Positions 23,660-45,237 of a stretch of 64,000 bases of DNA are shown piece by piece. Source of the DNA: Haliotis asinina (lineage: Eukaryota > Mollusca > Gastropoda > Lepetellida > Haliotidae). The number at the start of each line of letters is the position of its first letter. Position 1 is the stretch's first letter. The notes beneath the pieces were generated by a model that had not been told where the DNA came from, did no database searches, and saw nothing but the letters and a program-made list of their open reading frames with translations. The position numbers were made by a program, and so were the translations under genes. Location: NCBI RefSeq assembly GCF_037392515.1, contig NC_090291.1, forward strand, positions 34,495,001-34,559,000. Direction: 5' to 3'.

Positions 23660-24576
23660 TATTATGCAAGCCCAGTGACATACCATACTACAGCTATAAG
23701 GCTTGAACTGGGTGACATAGTGACAACAGACACAATCTTTCAGCCTTTTGTGTCATGACGCTGCCATAGCATGTGATCATCAGTGAATATAAAACAAACA
23801 CTAACTGCCTGAATGAAGTTTTATTACAAGATGAAAGTTTTAGAAATATATTTTACAACAATGACAAGCTTTCAATCTAGCCAAATTTACAATCAATTGA
23901 TAGGCTGCATCTGCATGCCCTCATTCCAATGCTATTTACAAAAGCCATACCTGAAAACAAATAAAAAATGTCTTAAACTCGGTACCATTACAGTGAGCAT
24001 GCAGTGATAGCTTGCCATGGCAGTATTCACACAGGCTGCTATATCCACATTGATTTCGAGAGACAACACACACTGCTGACGGACAATGTGAATTTGTCTG
24101 ACACATTTATCCTTCCTTTCAAATGTTTTTGAGTTTTCAAGTTAAGAAAGTGCATCCCTGATAGAGAATGACATCTAATATTTTACCATGGTTACTGAGA
24201 GGCTTGTGTTTCGGGCTTGATGCAGCAGCATGTTCTATTTTACATCTTTAAGTGGATATCAGCATCTAATCACAAACAACAGTTATCATATGCCCTGGGT
24301 ACTGAAACAGGCATGAAAACTCATCTACCACACAATGGATCCTATTTACAGTTATATTACAGATACATAATAAACTTGCACCAAGTCATTCCAACCATTT
24401 CCTTATACTCTCAGAACTAAAGGTAACCACAAAATAACATTATTGCCTATATAAATGACAGGATGCTATACTTTATTAACAATGTGTGACCACTTGAAAA
24501 TGATTCATAAACTATCTTTCAAACTGAAGGCAATATCTTTTACAGGTCTTTAAAGTCCACCTGCTTGTAAAAATGC

Positions 24577-25142
24577 CAGTGTAAGTCAACTCAGTTTCAG
24601 TATTTTTTGCTACACTCCACTACTGAGTCAAACAAAATCCAGTAGGAGGTTGCCTCAGGAAACCTTTGAGTGACCTATGACCTTCCAATCAAAGGCCAAA
24701 CGGACTTAACCAATCAGACAACGGCTACTGTTTAGGGTTTGGCAGGACTTAAAAAAATTCACCGTCACTGACATTGATCCCTCAATGAAGAAACTCTGCA
24801 TAAAAAACATATTTGACCTGCCACATATTCTTAGGACTTTCTGATGACATGGTTACCCTAAGCTAATATTTCCGCAAGCTGACATCCTTGAATATTGACA
24901 AAAATGCTATTTTCAGCAACTGTTTACTCACTGTTGACAGTAGTGCAGCATGCTCCATGTGCATTACCCAGTATGGAAAATAGCATTCGGAATCGTCCGG
25001 GTACAAACCTTTTCCAAGGTAAAAGTTCAAAAGGTATATGCAAATGTCCACTTTTGCGATTTGTTAAGCTGTGTTCTAATTGGTCAATCTCAAAGGTTAC
25101 CTAACGTAACAAAAAGTAATGAGACTAACTTTACTTAGACTG
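24577..25142. mobile_element. TIR element family M, copy 1
   Basis: Starts CAGTGTAAG and ends CTTAGACTG; flanked by 'gtaaaaatgc' (24567-24576) and 'gtaaaaacgc' (25143-25152), a 10-bp target duplication with one difference. Sub-terminal 'ctacactccactactgagtc' matches the other copies at 29884 and 56557. Non-autonomous. The 9-10-bp duplication suggests a Mutator-like superfamily (inference). Confidence 0.85.
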
Positions 25143-26490
25143 GTAAAAACGCTACACATTTTGAGACTAAAAGCCATTAATCATAGGTTACCTTACACAG
25201 CATGACAGACGGGTAATTTGGGTTCCTATTCTGTCTAGTACGAATTCAATTTCACCAGATTTGTCCCTGGAACCTACCCTATAAAGAATATGGGCATGGT
25301 ATCCTTGGACTACACCACCCCATGTGTGTCCAGCTGAGAGCTGATGAATAGCAGCTACCAACAGAGTTTGACAGTAATACATCCTAAACCTTCAGACATG
25401 TGCCCTTCCTATTTCCATGCACTGTTTGACATTTAATCTTAAAAATTGAATTGTTAAAAAAGAACTTGTAATTCTTAGAAAGAAATATATATCCAGCTTA
25501 ACATTCAGGATCCAGTTTAGATTAAAAGTTTGAAACTTGCAGTAGTGTTTTCCACTTGTGTTGCTGTTGTGCTATTAGTCACATGATTGAAGGTTGTGTA
25601 CAGCCAAACAGCAACTACTTGCAAACTGTGGCTAATTTCTCAAGGTTCCACTATTCATAGTGATCTTAAACTGAAAGTCCTACCTTTATCTCATTGTTTG
25701 GCAACATTCTTGCTATGTGAACTTGGTAAATTTTACATAAATATCAACTACTGAAGCCATTTTCGCATGTTTCCATAAAAACAAAACAAATAGACCACAC
25801 TCAGCAGTAGATATTTGTGTCCTGATTGAATGATAAGAGGTCTGCCTGCATTACTGCACTGAATAATATAGCCGATCTTGTATATTTGTCTATATTTATA
25901 AAATACAGCCTATGAAATTATCAATCAATGACTTACTTTATTTGTGTTGGTGGAGGCATGAATGTTAGTTACAGTGATGTAAGTTCTAAAACATACAGAG
26001 GCCTCTAGAGTGAAAAGTTAATGCGTTCATTAAGCAACCCACCACTCCATTCTATACTATGTACAGCTAACATATACATCACTCATCCGTAATTTTTCAC
26101 ATGAAGGTATATTTGCAACTACTGATTTTGTATAAGCTGAAAGTTCTGTAACAAATTACTACAAACAGTAGCACTATTCTTCATTTCATCATCCTAATGT
26201 ACTTGTTTACCTCCACATTTCTTTAAGAAATTGTCCATAATACAAGCTATCAAAGAGGAATATTAGAGGATATTTACAAAAGATAGAAGTGTTATGATTC
26301 TAACTAAAAGTACCATAAATTCCTCTGAAATGATGTGTATGAACTGTCAAACAAGCTAGAGATGGGTTTTTTTCCAACTTACATGCAAAATGCAAATAAA
26401 AAAATGTAAGATTTCCATTTATAGTATTTATTTCTTAAAAAACCTTATAACATGGTTATAATATTGTAATGTCTTGCTTCAAAGTAATTC

Positions 26491-26651
26491 AGTGAGTCAG
26501 TATAGTTTAACGCCACTTTTGGCAACACAATGGCAGGAGACACCAGAATTTGGGCTTCAAACATTGCACCCATGTGAACAATCAAATCCAGGTCTTGAGT
26601 GTGACAAGCAAACGCCCTAACCACTCAACCACTAAGTGTCTCCATCGCCCC
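26491..26651 (-). mobile_element. SINE-B copy
   Basis: AGTGAGTCAG tail end, 'taacgccacttttggcaaca', body, head ending 'ctccatcgcccc' with an extra 10-bp block ('ccactcaacc') in the box A region. Confidence 0.8.
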
Positions 26652-26955
26652 TTTTCTCCAAAGAAATCATATCTCTTATCACATCAATCCTCAAAATTTG
26701 CATGAAACTGAACTGAACTCCATCCTATTATGGATGTCCTTATGTTCCTATACTTCAGGGAATATAACATTCCAACATACATGACAAAAATTTGTTAGCA
26801 ACATTAATTTGTTAACAAAGGACTGCAACATCTGACAATGATCATGACTGACTGAAAACAATTTCAAGAAGAGCATAGTGATTCCTACACAAACTGACAT
26901 AGGATAAAAAAAATGACCACTACACAACATTGTCATTCAAAAAAAAGTGGTAATA

Positions 26956-27061
26956 TGAGTAAGTATGGTTTTAGCAATACTCCAGCAATGTCATGACAGT
27001 AAACACCAGAAATAGGCTTCACACATTGTACCGATGTTGGGGATCAAACCTGGGTCTTCCA
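26956..27061 (-). mobile_element. SINE-B fragment lacking the 5' head
   Basis: Body 'ggttttagcaatactccagc' to box B ('ggtttgatccccaac' on the minus strand). Confidence 0.7.
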
Positions 27062-28148
27062 GAGTTCTAACTTATCCACAAGCATACAGCTAGTGAATTA
27101 CTCTCAACAATTCCAAGATGACAGTGGATGAATGTGTAGTGTTATAGAGCAATTATTATCACAGTAATATAATCAACATTCACAATTATAGGTAAATACA
27201 ACCCTTGACGGTCTGTCAATAGGTTCCTTATAGAGTTTGGTGATGCAACTGAAAAAGACACACACAGCTAACTATATACATCCTTGTTCTCTTGAAATGA
27301 TGCATTCACAGATGAATGAAGGCTCATCATTGTGTTGTCATGTCTTTTCCATCAATATAAGGGTTTTCATTCTCAGATCAGCATCTCATCACAGTGTTAC
27401 TTAATTATTAACATAAGGCATGATTTCTGTGGCAGGCTGGGCCAAACATCTTGAAAAATTTCTGGACTGGATCATTCCCGCTGATACGGCCCTGTATTAC
27501 TGGATAACCACATGAAGTGCTGGGTTTAAGCATACGACAGGGATTTAGTAAATATGACTACTTCTAATATACTGAAGTTCCTAGATACTCTTGTCATGGT
27601 GTTGACATCTTGAAATTTGGGCTTGAACACAACAGTTTAAGGATACCACCAGCAGGATCCAGTCCACATATCACTAACCAACGAGCCTTTGTTCATTATC
27701 ACACTGTGAACCACTGTAATTAAACAATTACTAGCACAGAAATAACGGCAGTAATACCGCATCAGAAACCTCAGGAAAATTATTTGTCAGCAATATGGTT
27801 ATTGGTATTGTCTATAGTTAATGAGGGTTTGACTTCACACCAAGAGGATCAACGTCATACCATTATTAATAACTCTATTCCAAGTCCTAGTCTGAAAAAT
27901 TATCAACAATGGTGTCTCGAAGCAAAACTGATCTGACATGTGAAATGTTAGAAATCATTTACTCATTTACTCATCTCACTTGAAAGTTTATTTTAACTAG
28001 TTATTGCAGACAGTTGTCTGGTGGAATCTTACAGGGTATAATTGAAGCTTCACTTGATAAACACAGCACTTACCGACATATACATGACATAAATTACACA
28101 AATAAGTAACCATGGTAACAGGGAGTACTATACACTGGGTACTGTAGT

Positions 28149-38385
<10,237 letters not shown>

Positions 38386-39564
38386 TTGTGAATTTCACGA
38401 TAAGCAGCTAAATATGGGCCTTGTTAAGAAATTATCCTTCGATTCGAAAGATTATTTGGTGATTCAGATAAACATGGCGTATTACTTCCGACAATCTGGT
38501 CACATGATCGCTTTCTAAGGGAGATAACAATTCTAACATGGTTGAAAGACCACGACAAAACTGTTACTTATTACACGTTATTTGTTTTCAACATTTGGTG
38601 CTTCAAATAAAGTAAAGATAGATCAACAGCTAGGAAAGCAAATTTAAACAATGAACTTCCTACTGATACTTGAAACTGAGCATAACACAAGCAATTCACA
38701 AAATGAAAGTTAACCTTTGACATCCACTGAATATAGTCGATAAAAAATGTTGTTGGTTTATCTGTACAGACGGAAGCTTGAAAAAGTAAAATCAGTATGA
38801 TTTTTTGTTGGGGTAGAAACGTTCAGCTGATTGTGTGTAGTTTGCAACATGAATTAAAACACCCAAACAAATATAGCAAACGTGATCAAAGCTAACTGAC
38901 ATACCATGATTTTGAGACCAGGAAAATACATTCCCGAACCATTGATTCCTGATAACCTGGACATTTTGGATCCACCAGTAAGTTATCGGTTTCTCCTCAG
39001 TGTTCAAATGTGTTTTGCTCAACAGAATTATATCTTTTATAGTTGTATTTGCATCACATGGGTGTGATTTGGTCGATTTAACGGGGTATACAATAACTCA
39101 CGTGACAGTGAACCAAGTCACGCGCTCTTTACGAACTCCTTATTATAGTTCTCTGATAGTACGCGCACCTTACCAATTCCTTATTTTAGTTCTCCGAACG
39201 TACCGGTGAGTCATGTGTAATATATAGTCTACCCAAATATAGACATGATTCCACTCGACAATAAGCTAAGAAATGATAAGTTACCCGATAAGATGGAACA
39301 CGTCAAGACCATGATAATATGAACTGAATATATTTGAACCAACAAATGACAGGTGCCCCACACAGACCATTTCGCCGTGGCTTGTGTAATGAAGAACAGG
39401 ACAAGAATTTATAATCTGATATTTTTAGTTGGCGAGATAGTGTCATAGTGTCAACAAAATCTGAAGAGAAGCTCATTGTATTAAACAAGTAAATGGTTTA
39501 AACTCCTTATTTCTATATATTTCTAAAACGGGTTTGTTATAAATCGATGAACGTCAGCCTTTCG
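38386..39564. other. 5' flank of VPS4
   Basis: Presumed to hold the VPS4 promoter on the minus strand; no TATA box or other clear element seen. Near 39127-39207 a roughly 40-bp block ('aactccttattatagttctc') is present twice. Confidence 0.4.
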
Positions 39565-39831
39565 CTGAGTGAGTGAGTTTAGTTTTACGCCATACTCAGC
39601 AATATTCCAGCTATATGGCGGCTGTCTGTAAATAAACGAGTCTGGACGAGACAATCCAGTGACCAACAATATGAGCATCGATCTGCGCAATTAAGAACCG
39701 ATGACATGTGTCAACTAAGTCAGCGAGCCTGGCCATCTAATCCCGTTAGTCGCCTCCTACCACAAGCATTGTCGCCTTTTAGCAAGCATGGGTTGCTGAA
39801 GGCCTATTCTACCCCGGGACCTTCAGGTGTC
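39565..39831 (-). mobile_element. SINE-A copy, full length
   Basis: GAGTGAGTGAG, 'tttagttttacgccatactc', 'ggcggctgtctgtaaataaa', and head 'taccccgggaccttcaggtg', with few differences from other copies. Confidence 0.92.
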
Positions 39832-40783
39832 TCTTTCACTGCTTCAAACAAGTAGGTTCCTCTTGAACGCGTAACTCCTTGTGACTAGCTGACATAACCT
39901 TCATGAGGAAATATGTGTTAAAATAAAAACTTTCATAGTGCTATGTTACAATATTAAGGAAGGTAAGATACTTTAAGGATGACAGCTTCTTTATAATATT
40001 TTCAGTGACTAGTTTGACAAGAGTATGACTCCATAGCGAAATGAGTAAACTGTTATTACAATATGACAAAGAAGTTTGTCAGCCAGAAGTATCTTTCCGT
40101 TAATACAAGACTACTTCCTAATCAGTCTTTAGATTAGCGAAATCTTTTTGGATATGCGGGATTTTGGTATCTGTAAATTCGAGAATGCGGTGCATGGGAC
40201 GCGAATACAATCTTTTACTGTACACATTTCAATAGTTCAACGCACTAATGCAATGCGTAAAAAGTTGTCTACTTTGATTAAGATTTCAGGAACATCAGTG
40301 AAAGAAATTTAGGATAACAGCTTCTACATTTCCCATCTCTGAATGAGACACCTAAAGGCGTAAGAAATATTAAAGAAGCCAACATGTGTTTATCCGATTC
40401 TTTTGATACATGTAGTAATTTCACGTCAACTTCCACGCTTATATGACACAGGAACGTGTATGTATTTCATATGAGTTGTGCCTTTTGCAGAGTGAATTCT
40501 GACATCACGCACCTGTCATCCCACATTTTACCTTTCACCTTAATACAAAACTACTGTCAGCTTTATTCTATGGATCTGAGGTACGGGGCCCTTTCATACT
40601 GATTGTGTACCAGAGAGGCTTATTTCGATAGTTTGCGAGTTTCTTCTTCAAATCATGCTGTTCATGGCGAATCCCACATTTTTAAAACAGAAAATGTACA
40701 TTTTATCAAAAGAGTGTCACAATGTGATGCGGTTAACTATATATGTTTTACAGTAAAATTAATTAGATCTTCAGACTAAAAAC
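39832..40783. other. Unassigned intergenic stretch
   Basis: No gene or repeat recognised. Confidence 0.35.
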
Positions 40784-40858
40784 CGATGACTGAGCAGGTA
40801 AGACGTCTGACTTTGCCTGACTCAGGGGATATGGGTTCGAATCCCTGATGCAAAATGC
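40784..40858 (+). mobile_element. tRNA-like remnant, probably a SINE head
   Basis: Box A-like 'atgactgagcaggtaagacg' and box B 'atgggttcgaatccctgatg' at tRNA-like spacing, but acceptor ends do not pair well, so a SINE head is likelier than a tRNA gene. The Tc1 element at 40874 begins 16 bp further on. Confidence 0.45.
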
Positions 40859-40873
40859 TAGAGTCTGTACTTA

Positions 40874-42170
40874 CAGTATGGTTCAAAATTATTGAGAATA
40901 GCTAAAGCATTTCATATTATTAAAAGAGAACAAATCAGATAAAATTGAATGTATTGTGAAAGTGAACTGACCTTTTCATGTTGTGTAGGTAACAATTTAA
41001 TATTTTATCAAGTCTCCTTGAGCTTCACGGCACAGTCTAAGACGGGTAGGCATACTTCCTATCAGAGAGGTTAGTGTCTCGTGAGTTATGCTGTCCCAGT
41101 ATCGGACCACTTCTCTCTTCATGTCTTCAATTTTTGTCAACCCCTTTTGATTCACACATTCCTTCATCATCCCCCAAATGTTCTCAAAGGGATTTAAGTC
41201 AGGACTATATGCAGGAAATGGTAATGCAGTCACATTTTTCTCCTGAAACCACTGCTTGGCATGTTTTGCGGTGTGTTTAGGATCATTATCTTGCTGCAAA
41301 ATCCAGTCATTTCCATAAAACACATGTGCACTTGGAAGGAGAAAATTATCTAATATGTTAGTGTAGCGTTGACTTGTCAGATTTCCCTCAAACACACACA
41401 GCGGGGTCGTTCCTAATAAGGATATCCCTCCCCATACATGAAACTTTGGGTTGTACTTAGGTCTTCGATACAACGGTGCTGACGCAGACTTTGTCCATAT
41501 TTTCACATTATTGGGATATACCCATATTGAGCTTTCATCAGTAAAAATCACATTTTCCCAGTCAAAGTTTTCATGTGCCAAACACCACTCAACACGCCTG
41601 TCTTTATGTTCTTGTTTCATGAGAGGAGAAGGAATTCCAGTCTTTTCCTCCCATCCAAGATCAATCAAATTTCTTCTAACTGTAGATTTTGATACAGCTG
41701 TTGATCCCCTTTCTATCATTTCATACCTGATGTTGGAGATGCTTGCCCTTTGCTTTTTAGACGCTAAAATTCCCAGCCGGACGCGATCTGAGAAGTCCAA
41801 TTTTCTGGGTCTCCCTGCTCCTTTCTGGTGCCCAAAATCCTTTCCCTCTTTAAAATTCTTCCTAATCCTATACACAGTAGAAAGAGGAGTTCCTGTTCTC
41901 TCTGCCAATGTATTTACATCATCAATTCCTTGATTACACAACTCAAAAATCAACCTTCTTTTATCTTCAGCAGACATTGTTGACAGTGCTGAGGAAAATG
42001 ACGTCTGCTACAAATTCAGGGGAGGTAACTCTAATTGTACTATACTCAGTAGGCCAAGATGAGTTACCTCCCTTATACCATTACTTAGTTTTAAGTATCA
42101 GTGAATCAGTTGAGGTGTTAGGATAGCTCAAAGTAAGAAGAAAAATTCTCAATAATTTTGAACCAGACTA
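40874..42170 (-). mobile_element. Complete Tc1-type DNA transposon
   Basis: Inverted ends of about 26 bp, 'cagtatggttcaaaattatt' with 'gagaat' on the left and the near-exact complement on the right (two differences), each flanked by TA (40872-40873 and 42171-42172), the Tc1/mariner target duplication. Length 1297 bp. Encloses one uninterrupted transposase frame. Matching ends and the open frame indicate a recent insertion that may still be mobile. Confidence 0.93.
40997..41977 (-). CDS. Tc1-type (DD34E) transposase
   Basis: One exon, 326 residues, the usual size for Tc1 transposases. N-terminal helix-turn-helix (about 1-50; LAERTGTPLSTVYRIRKNF) that should bind the inverted ends, an AT-hook-like GRPRK at 56-60, a second HTH-like stretch (SKSTVRRNLIDLGW, 97-109), then the catalytic domain: D147 in FTDESS, D230 in LQQDNDPKH and E265 in PDLNPFENIW, with exactly 34 residues between the last two acids. 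It cuts and pastes its own element at TA sites in the nucleus. All three acids and the frame are intact, so activity is plausible though untested. Start chosen at the first ATG of the frame, 195 bp inside the right-hand end. Confidence 0.95.
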   Translation of the reverse strand: MSAEDKRRLIFELCNQGIDDVNTLAERTGTPLSTVYRIRKNFKEGKDFGHQKGAGRPRKLDFSDRVRLGILASKKQRASISNIRYEMIERGSTAVSKSTVRRNLIDLGWEEKTGIPSPLMKQEHKDRRVEWCLAHENFDWENVIFTDESSIWVYPNNVKIWTKSASAPLYRRPKYNPKFHVWGGISLLGTTPLCVFEGNLTSQRYTNILDNFLLPSAHVFYGNDWILQQDNDPKHTAKHAKQWFQEKNVTALPFPAYSPDLNPFENIWGMMKECVNQKGLTKIEDMKREVVRYWDSITHETLTSLIGSMPTRLRLCREAQGDLIKY

Positions 42171-42930
42171 TAAGTAAGAAAGAGTAAACCCAAATATAAC
42201 AAAGGTTTCATGCTGAAAATCTTTCGTAACTTACCTTTGGATTGAATTTAATACTCCTTTAACGACTTTTCCATGTGGGATGTCTTTTTCAAGGGAGTCC
42301 CGTGAATCTCCAATAAACAACTTCGTCAAGCCTGGCGGTAATTAATGTGTTCATGCTGTCTGGAACATACGATTTTACGTGCGCACTGTTTCAAGGGCAG
42401 ATAACTCTCATTTAGCCGTCGGAACCAGCGTGTTGACATCGACTTCAAAAGCCTGGGGGGTCACAATTCTCCACGGGTAATGGGTTTACATATATGTTTA
42501 TGATTTCCATTAATTTCGTAACTGTATGAATTGCACGATCGGTGTATTTTACCCTGACAATCTCTGTCTAACTGTCGGATTTACGAGAGATGGATGCATG
42601 AACTGACGGTATAAGTCATGCGTGAGCCTAACCGAGAGTCAAGACATTACTCAGCATCGCGATGCAGGGTCATGTCTTTACTGTGTAGCACCGCACCGCG
42701 GCTCTCGTCTACATGCTAACTAGTTCCACATACAATGTCAGAATATTCCTTAGTTTAACTTGACATACCGGTATGATCTCTGGCATTATCTACTGTCCAC
42801 TTACTGACCTATTTAGATGCATGATGTCAGTCACGTAATTGTTCTTTATCAGGACAAGGATTTACCATGGGCCCTGAGCATCCATTTTCTAAACAATGTG
42901 AAACCTCAAGGTAGCCATTTCCTCAGAGGC
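42171..42930. other. Unassigned intergenic stretch
   Basis: Nothing recognisable between the Tc1 element and the start of the array at about 42940. Confidence 0.35.
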
Positions 42931-42939
42931 ACCATATAT

Positions 42940-43083
42940 GATTGAGCTTGTCATACATGCTTAGGTGCACCATTGGATGGAACTAGCCATTTGCTATTGG
43001 GCATTATGAGATTGAGCTAGCCATTGCTTTTTGGCATCACAGGATGGTGCTAGCCATTTGCTTAGGGGCATCATAAGATTGAG
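42940..43083 (+). repeat. Left part of the attgagctagccat array
   Basis: Four or five units of about 33-36 bp of the form 'gattgagctagccatttgct' plus 'taggggcaccata'. Interrupted at 43084 by the PHD-carrying transposon and resumes at 44450. Confidence 0.85.
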
Positions 43084-43269
43084 GGGTTATAGCTAAAACA
43101 GCACCACAGCAGAATGGCACCAAAATCGTTTGGTGAAAATGGCACCAAATTGGCGAAAACGGCTACTGATTAAAGGGCTAAAACGTCACCATATATCAAA
43201 CATTGTTATATTGACTTTATTATTATTGTTTAATTATTTGTAATGTTTAGATGTTTATTTCTCAAGTTA

Positions 43270-43839
43270 TCAAGCATTCTTTTGGGTTGTTTGGTGGTCC
43301 TGAAAAGGACCGTTGAGATAAGAGTTTTTTAAACTCAATGGATGGGCCCATGAATTGCCGCACATCTTGTCAGGAGTCTTTTTTCCTTTCTGAGAGCCAG
43401 TGTCCACGACTGTAAAGACGTTCTCTGGAATATCAGCTGTAGGGGGATCCAGGATGGTGGTTTCAATCGTAGTTCGTTCACGGTCATCATGGTCGTCTGG
43501 AGGTGGCAGTGATGCTGATGATATATTAATGTCAGATATATCAGGAACCCTTACATCAGCGTCCAGATCCATAGCTTCTTCTTCTGGGGGATTTGACTCG
43601 GCAGTTGATTCCAGACTTAGATGGAAGTTGACGGTGTCCAGCATGTTGTCAAAGGAATTCCCTTCACACCGAACACATACAAAGGGGAAATCTTCTTCAT
43701 TTGCGCATATCTCACGGTAGCGTGATACAGATATACCGGTGCCACAAACTCTGTGAGTCCATAACTCACACTGGTCGCAAGACACAGCATGTTGATTTCT
43801 TCGGACAGTCTTATCGCATACAACACAGTGGTGAGACAT
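43270..43839 (-). CDS. PHD-finger protein fragment within a transposon
   Basis: A 189-residue frame from the ATG before SHHCVVCDK; the frame stays open upstream to an ATG at 43947, but that part overlaps a local tandem repeat. Residues 5-58 make a full C4HC3 PHD-type zinc finger: C5/C8, C21/C24, H29/C32, C55/C58 (CVVCDKTVRRNQHAVSC, CELWTHRVC, FVCVRC). The rest (60-189) is acidic and proline/serine-rich with no known fold. PHD fingers of this kind bind histone H3 tails or, in mollusc transposons, accompany transposase domains I do not see here. It may be the leftover first part of a transposase or a captured host exon. The open frame argues that it is young or under selection. Confidence 0.6.
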   Translation of the reverse strand: MSHHCVVCDKTVRRNQHAVSCDQCELWTHRVCGTGISVSRYREICANEEDFPFVCVRCEGNSFDNMLDTVNFHLSLESTAESNPPEEEAMDLDADVRVPDISDINISSASLPPPDDHDDRERTTIETTILDPPTADIPENVFTVVDTGSQKGKKTPDKMCGNSWAHPLSLKNSYLNGPFQDHQTTQKNA

Positions 43840-43914
43840 TGTGATGAATGATGTGTATCGGGTACATGTCTGCTTTAAATACAGGGTGAAGGGTTTGAAG
43901 GGTGCGATGTTTTT

Positions 43915-44124
43915 ACTTTCCAAACATTGTCGGCAGAGGAGACGCATTTATTATCTAAACATACTACACGCAGCTTGGGTATGAGAAGCACTTTCCAATT
44001 TGTTGGCAGAGTAGACGCATTTATTATCTAAACATACTACACACAGCTTGGGTATGAGAAGCACTTTCCAATCATTGTCGACAGAGTAGATGCATTTATT
44101 ATCTAAACATGATGCAAGCAGCTT
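43915..44124 (-). repeat. 73-75-bp tandem repeat inside the PHD transposon
   Basis: Three copies of 'gacgcatttattatctaaac' with 'cagcttgggtatgagaagca', period 73 then 75 bp. Confidence 0.9.
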
Positions 44125-44449
44125 GGTGAGTGTTAGTGTTATATATTGATGGGCATACTTACCTGATATATTCCTGATATATTATTTATTTATATTTATA
44201 TTTATATCAATGTTCATCCAAAGTTCACAATCCAATAACGTCTACTTACCTAATATATATGTTTTTATTTCACAAAGTCTATTTATGAAACACTAAATGT
44301 TTATCCAAAGTTCACAATACAATTAAGTCATCATATCAATGCTCATCCTTTTTAAAATTGTATATGGTGACGTTTTTGCCATAACATTTGTAGCCGTTTT
44401 CGCCAAGGGAAGGTGCCGTTTTGCTGTGGTGACGTGTTAGCCTGCACCC

Positions 44450-45075
44450 AGATTGAGCTAGTCATATGCTTAGAGGCACCATGGGATCAAGCCAGTCATG
44501 TGATTTGGGGCACCATGGGATTGAGCTAGCCATATGCTTAGATGCAGTGTAAGATCGAGTGAGCCACATATACTTAAGTGCACTGCAAGATCAAGCTAGC
44601 CATATGCTTAAGTGCACCATTGGATTTAGCTAGCCATATGCTTATGTGCGCCATGGGATTTAGCTAGCCATATGCTTACGTGCACCATGGAATGGAACTA
44701 GCCATTTTACTATGGAGCACCATGGGATTGAGCTAGCCATTGCATTTTGGCATCACTTGATGGAGCTAGACATTTGCTTAGGGGTATCATAAGATTGAGC
44801 AAGTCATGTATGCTTAGGTGTACCATAGGATTGAGCTAGCCATATGCTTAGAGGCACCATAAGATTGAGCTAGCCATATGCTTAGATGAACTGTAGGATA
44901 GCCATATGCTTAGATGAACTGTAGGATCGAGTGAGCCATATATGCTTAAGTGCGCTGCAGGATCAGGCTAGCCATATGCTTAAGTGCACCATTGGATTTA
45001 GCTAGCCATATGCTTAGGTGCACCGTAAGATCAAGCAAGCCACCACAGGATCATATGCTTATTGGTACCATAAGA
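44450..45075 (+). repeat. Right part of the attgagctagccat array
   Basis: About 17 units of 33-36 bp, consensus 'gcaccatgggattgagctag' plus 'ccatatgcttagg'. Units differ from one another by several bases, so the array is older than the 79-bp satellite. Confidence 0.92.
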
Positions 45076-45112
45076 TCGACATAGCCCAGTGCCCTTATGA
45101 GTCCTATCAGGA

Positions 45113-45237
45113 AAGGGTCCTGGGTCGAGCTTTTCGAAGCTCTCTTAGCACTACGATAGTCGTAAGTGCCATACATAAAGATTACTTTATGACTATCCTA
45201 GCGATAAGTGAGCGTCGAACATTTCGGCCCTGCCTTG
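45113..45237. mobile_element. Degenerate fold-back MITE
   Basis: Imperfect inverted arms 'cttagcactacgatagtcgt' and 'tttatgactatcctagcgat'; reminiscent of the element at 10288 in its core. Confidence 0.5.

Larger units (their letters stand above)
23660..28148. other. 3' flank of VPS4
   Basis: AT-rich sequence directly downstream of the VPS4 stop on the minus strand. A minus-strand AATAAA lies at about 23819-23825, so a long 3' UTR is possible but unproven. The stretch contains a TIR element (24577-25142) and two SINE-B copies; otherwise no gene is seen. Confidence 0.35.
43084..44449 (-). mobile_element. TIR transposon carrying a PHD-finger reading frame
   Basis: Ends are inverted repeats of about 100 bp: left 'gggttatagctaaaac' with 'cagcaccacagcagaatggc', right (read backwards) 'gggtgcaggctaacac' with 'gtcaccacagcaaaacggca'; both continue through 'ggcgaaaacggcta' and 'cgtcaccatata'. 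Flanked by 'agattgag' at 43076-43083 and 44450-44457, an 8-bp duplication, though both flanks are copies of the host array so part of that match may be pre-existing. Length 1366 bp. No transposase domain is seen, so it is probably non-autonomous. An 8-bp duplication would suit hAT, P or Mutator-like elements; superfamily undecided. Confidence 0.8.

Noticed and set aside
40784-40858. Functional tRNA gene
   Set aside because: Box spacing is tRNA-like, but I could not pair the acceptor stem convincingly.
41451-41933. 160-codon plus-strand frame
   Set aside because: Antisense of the Tc1 transposase.
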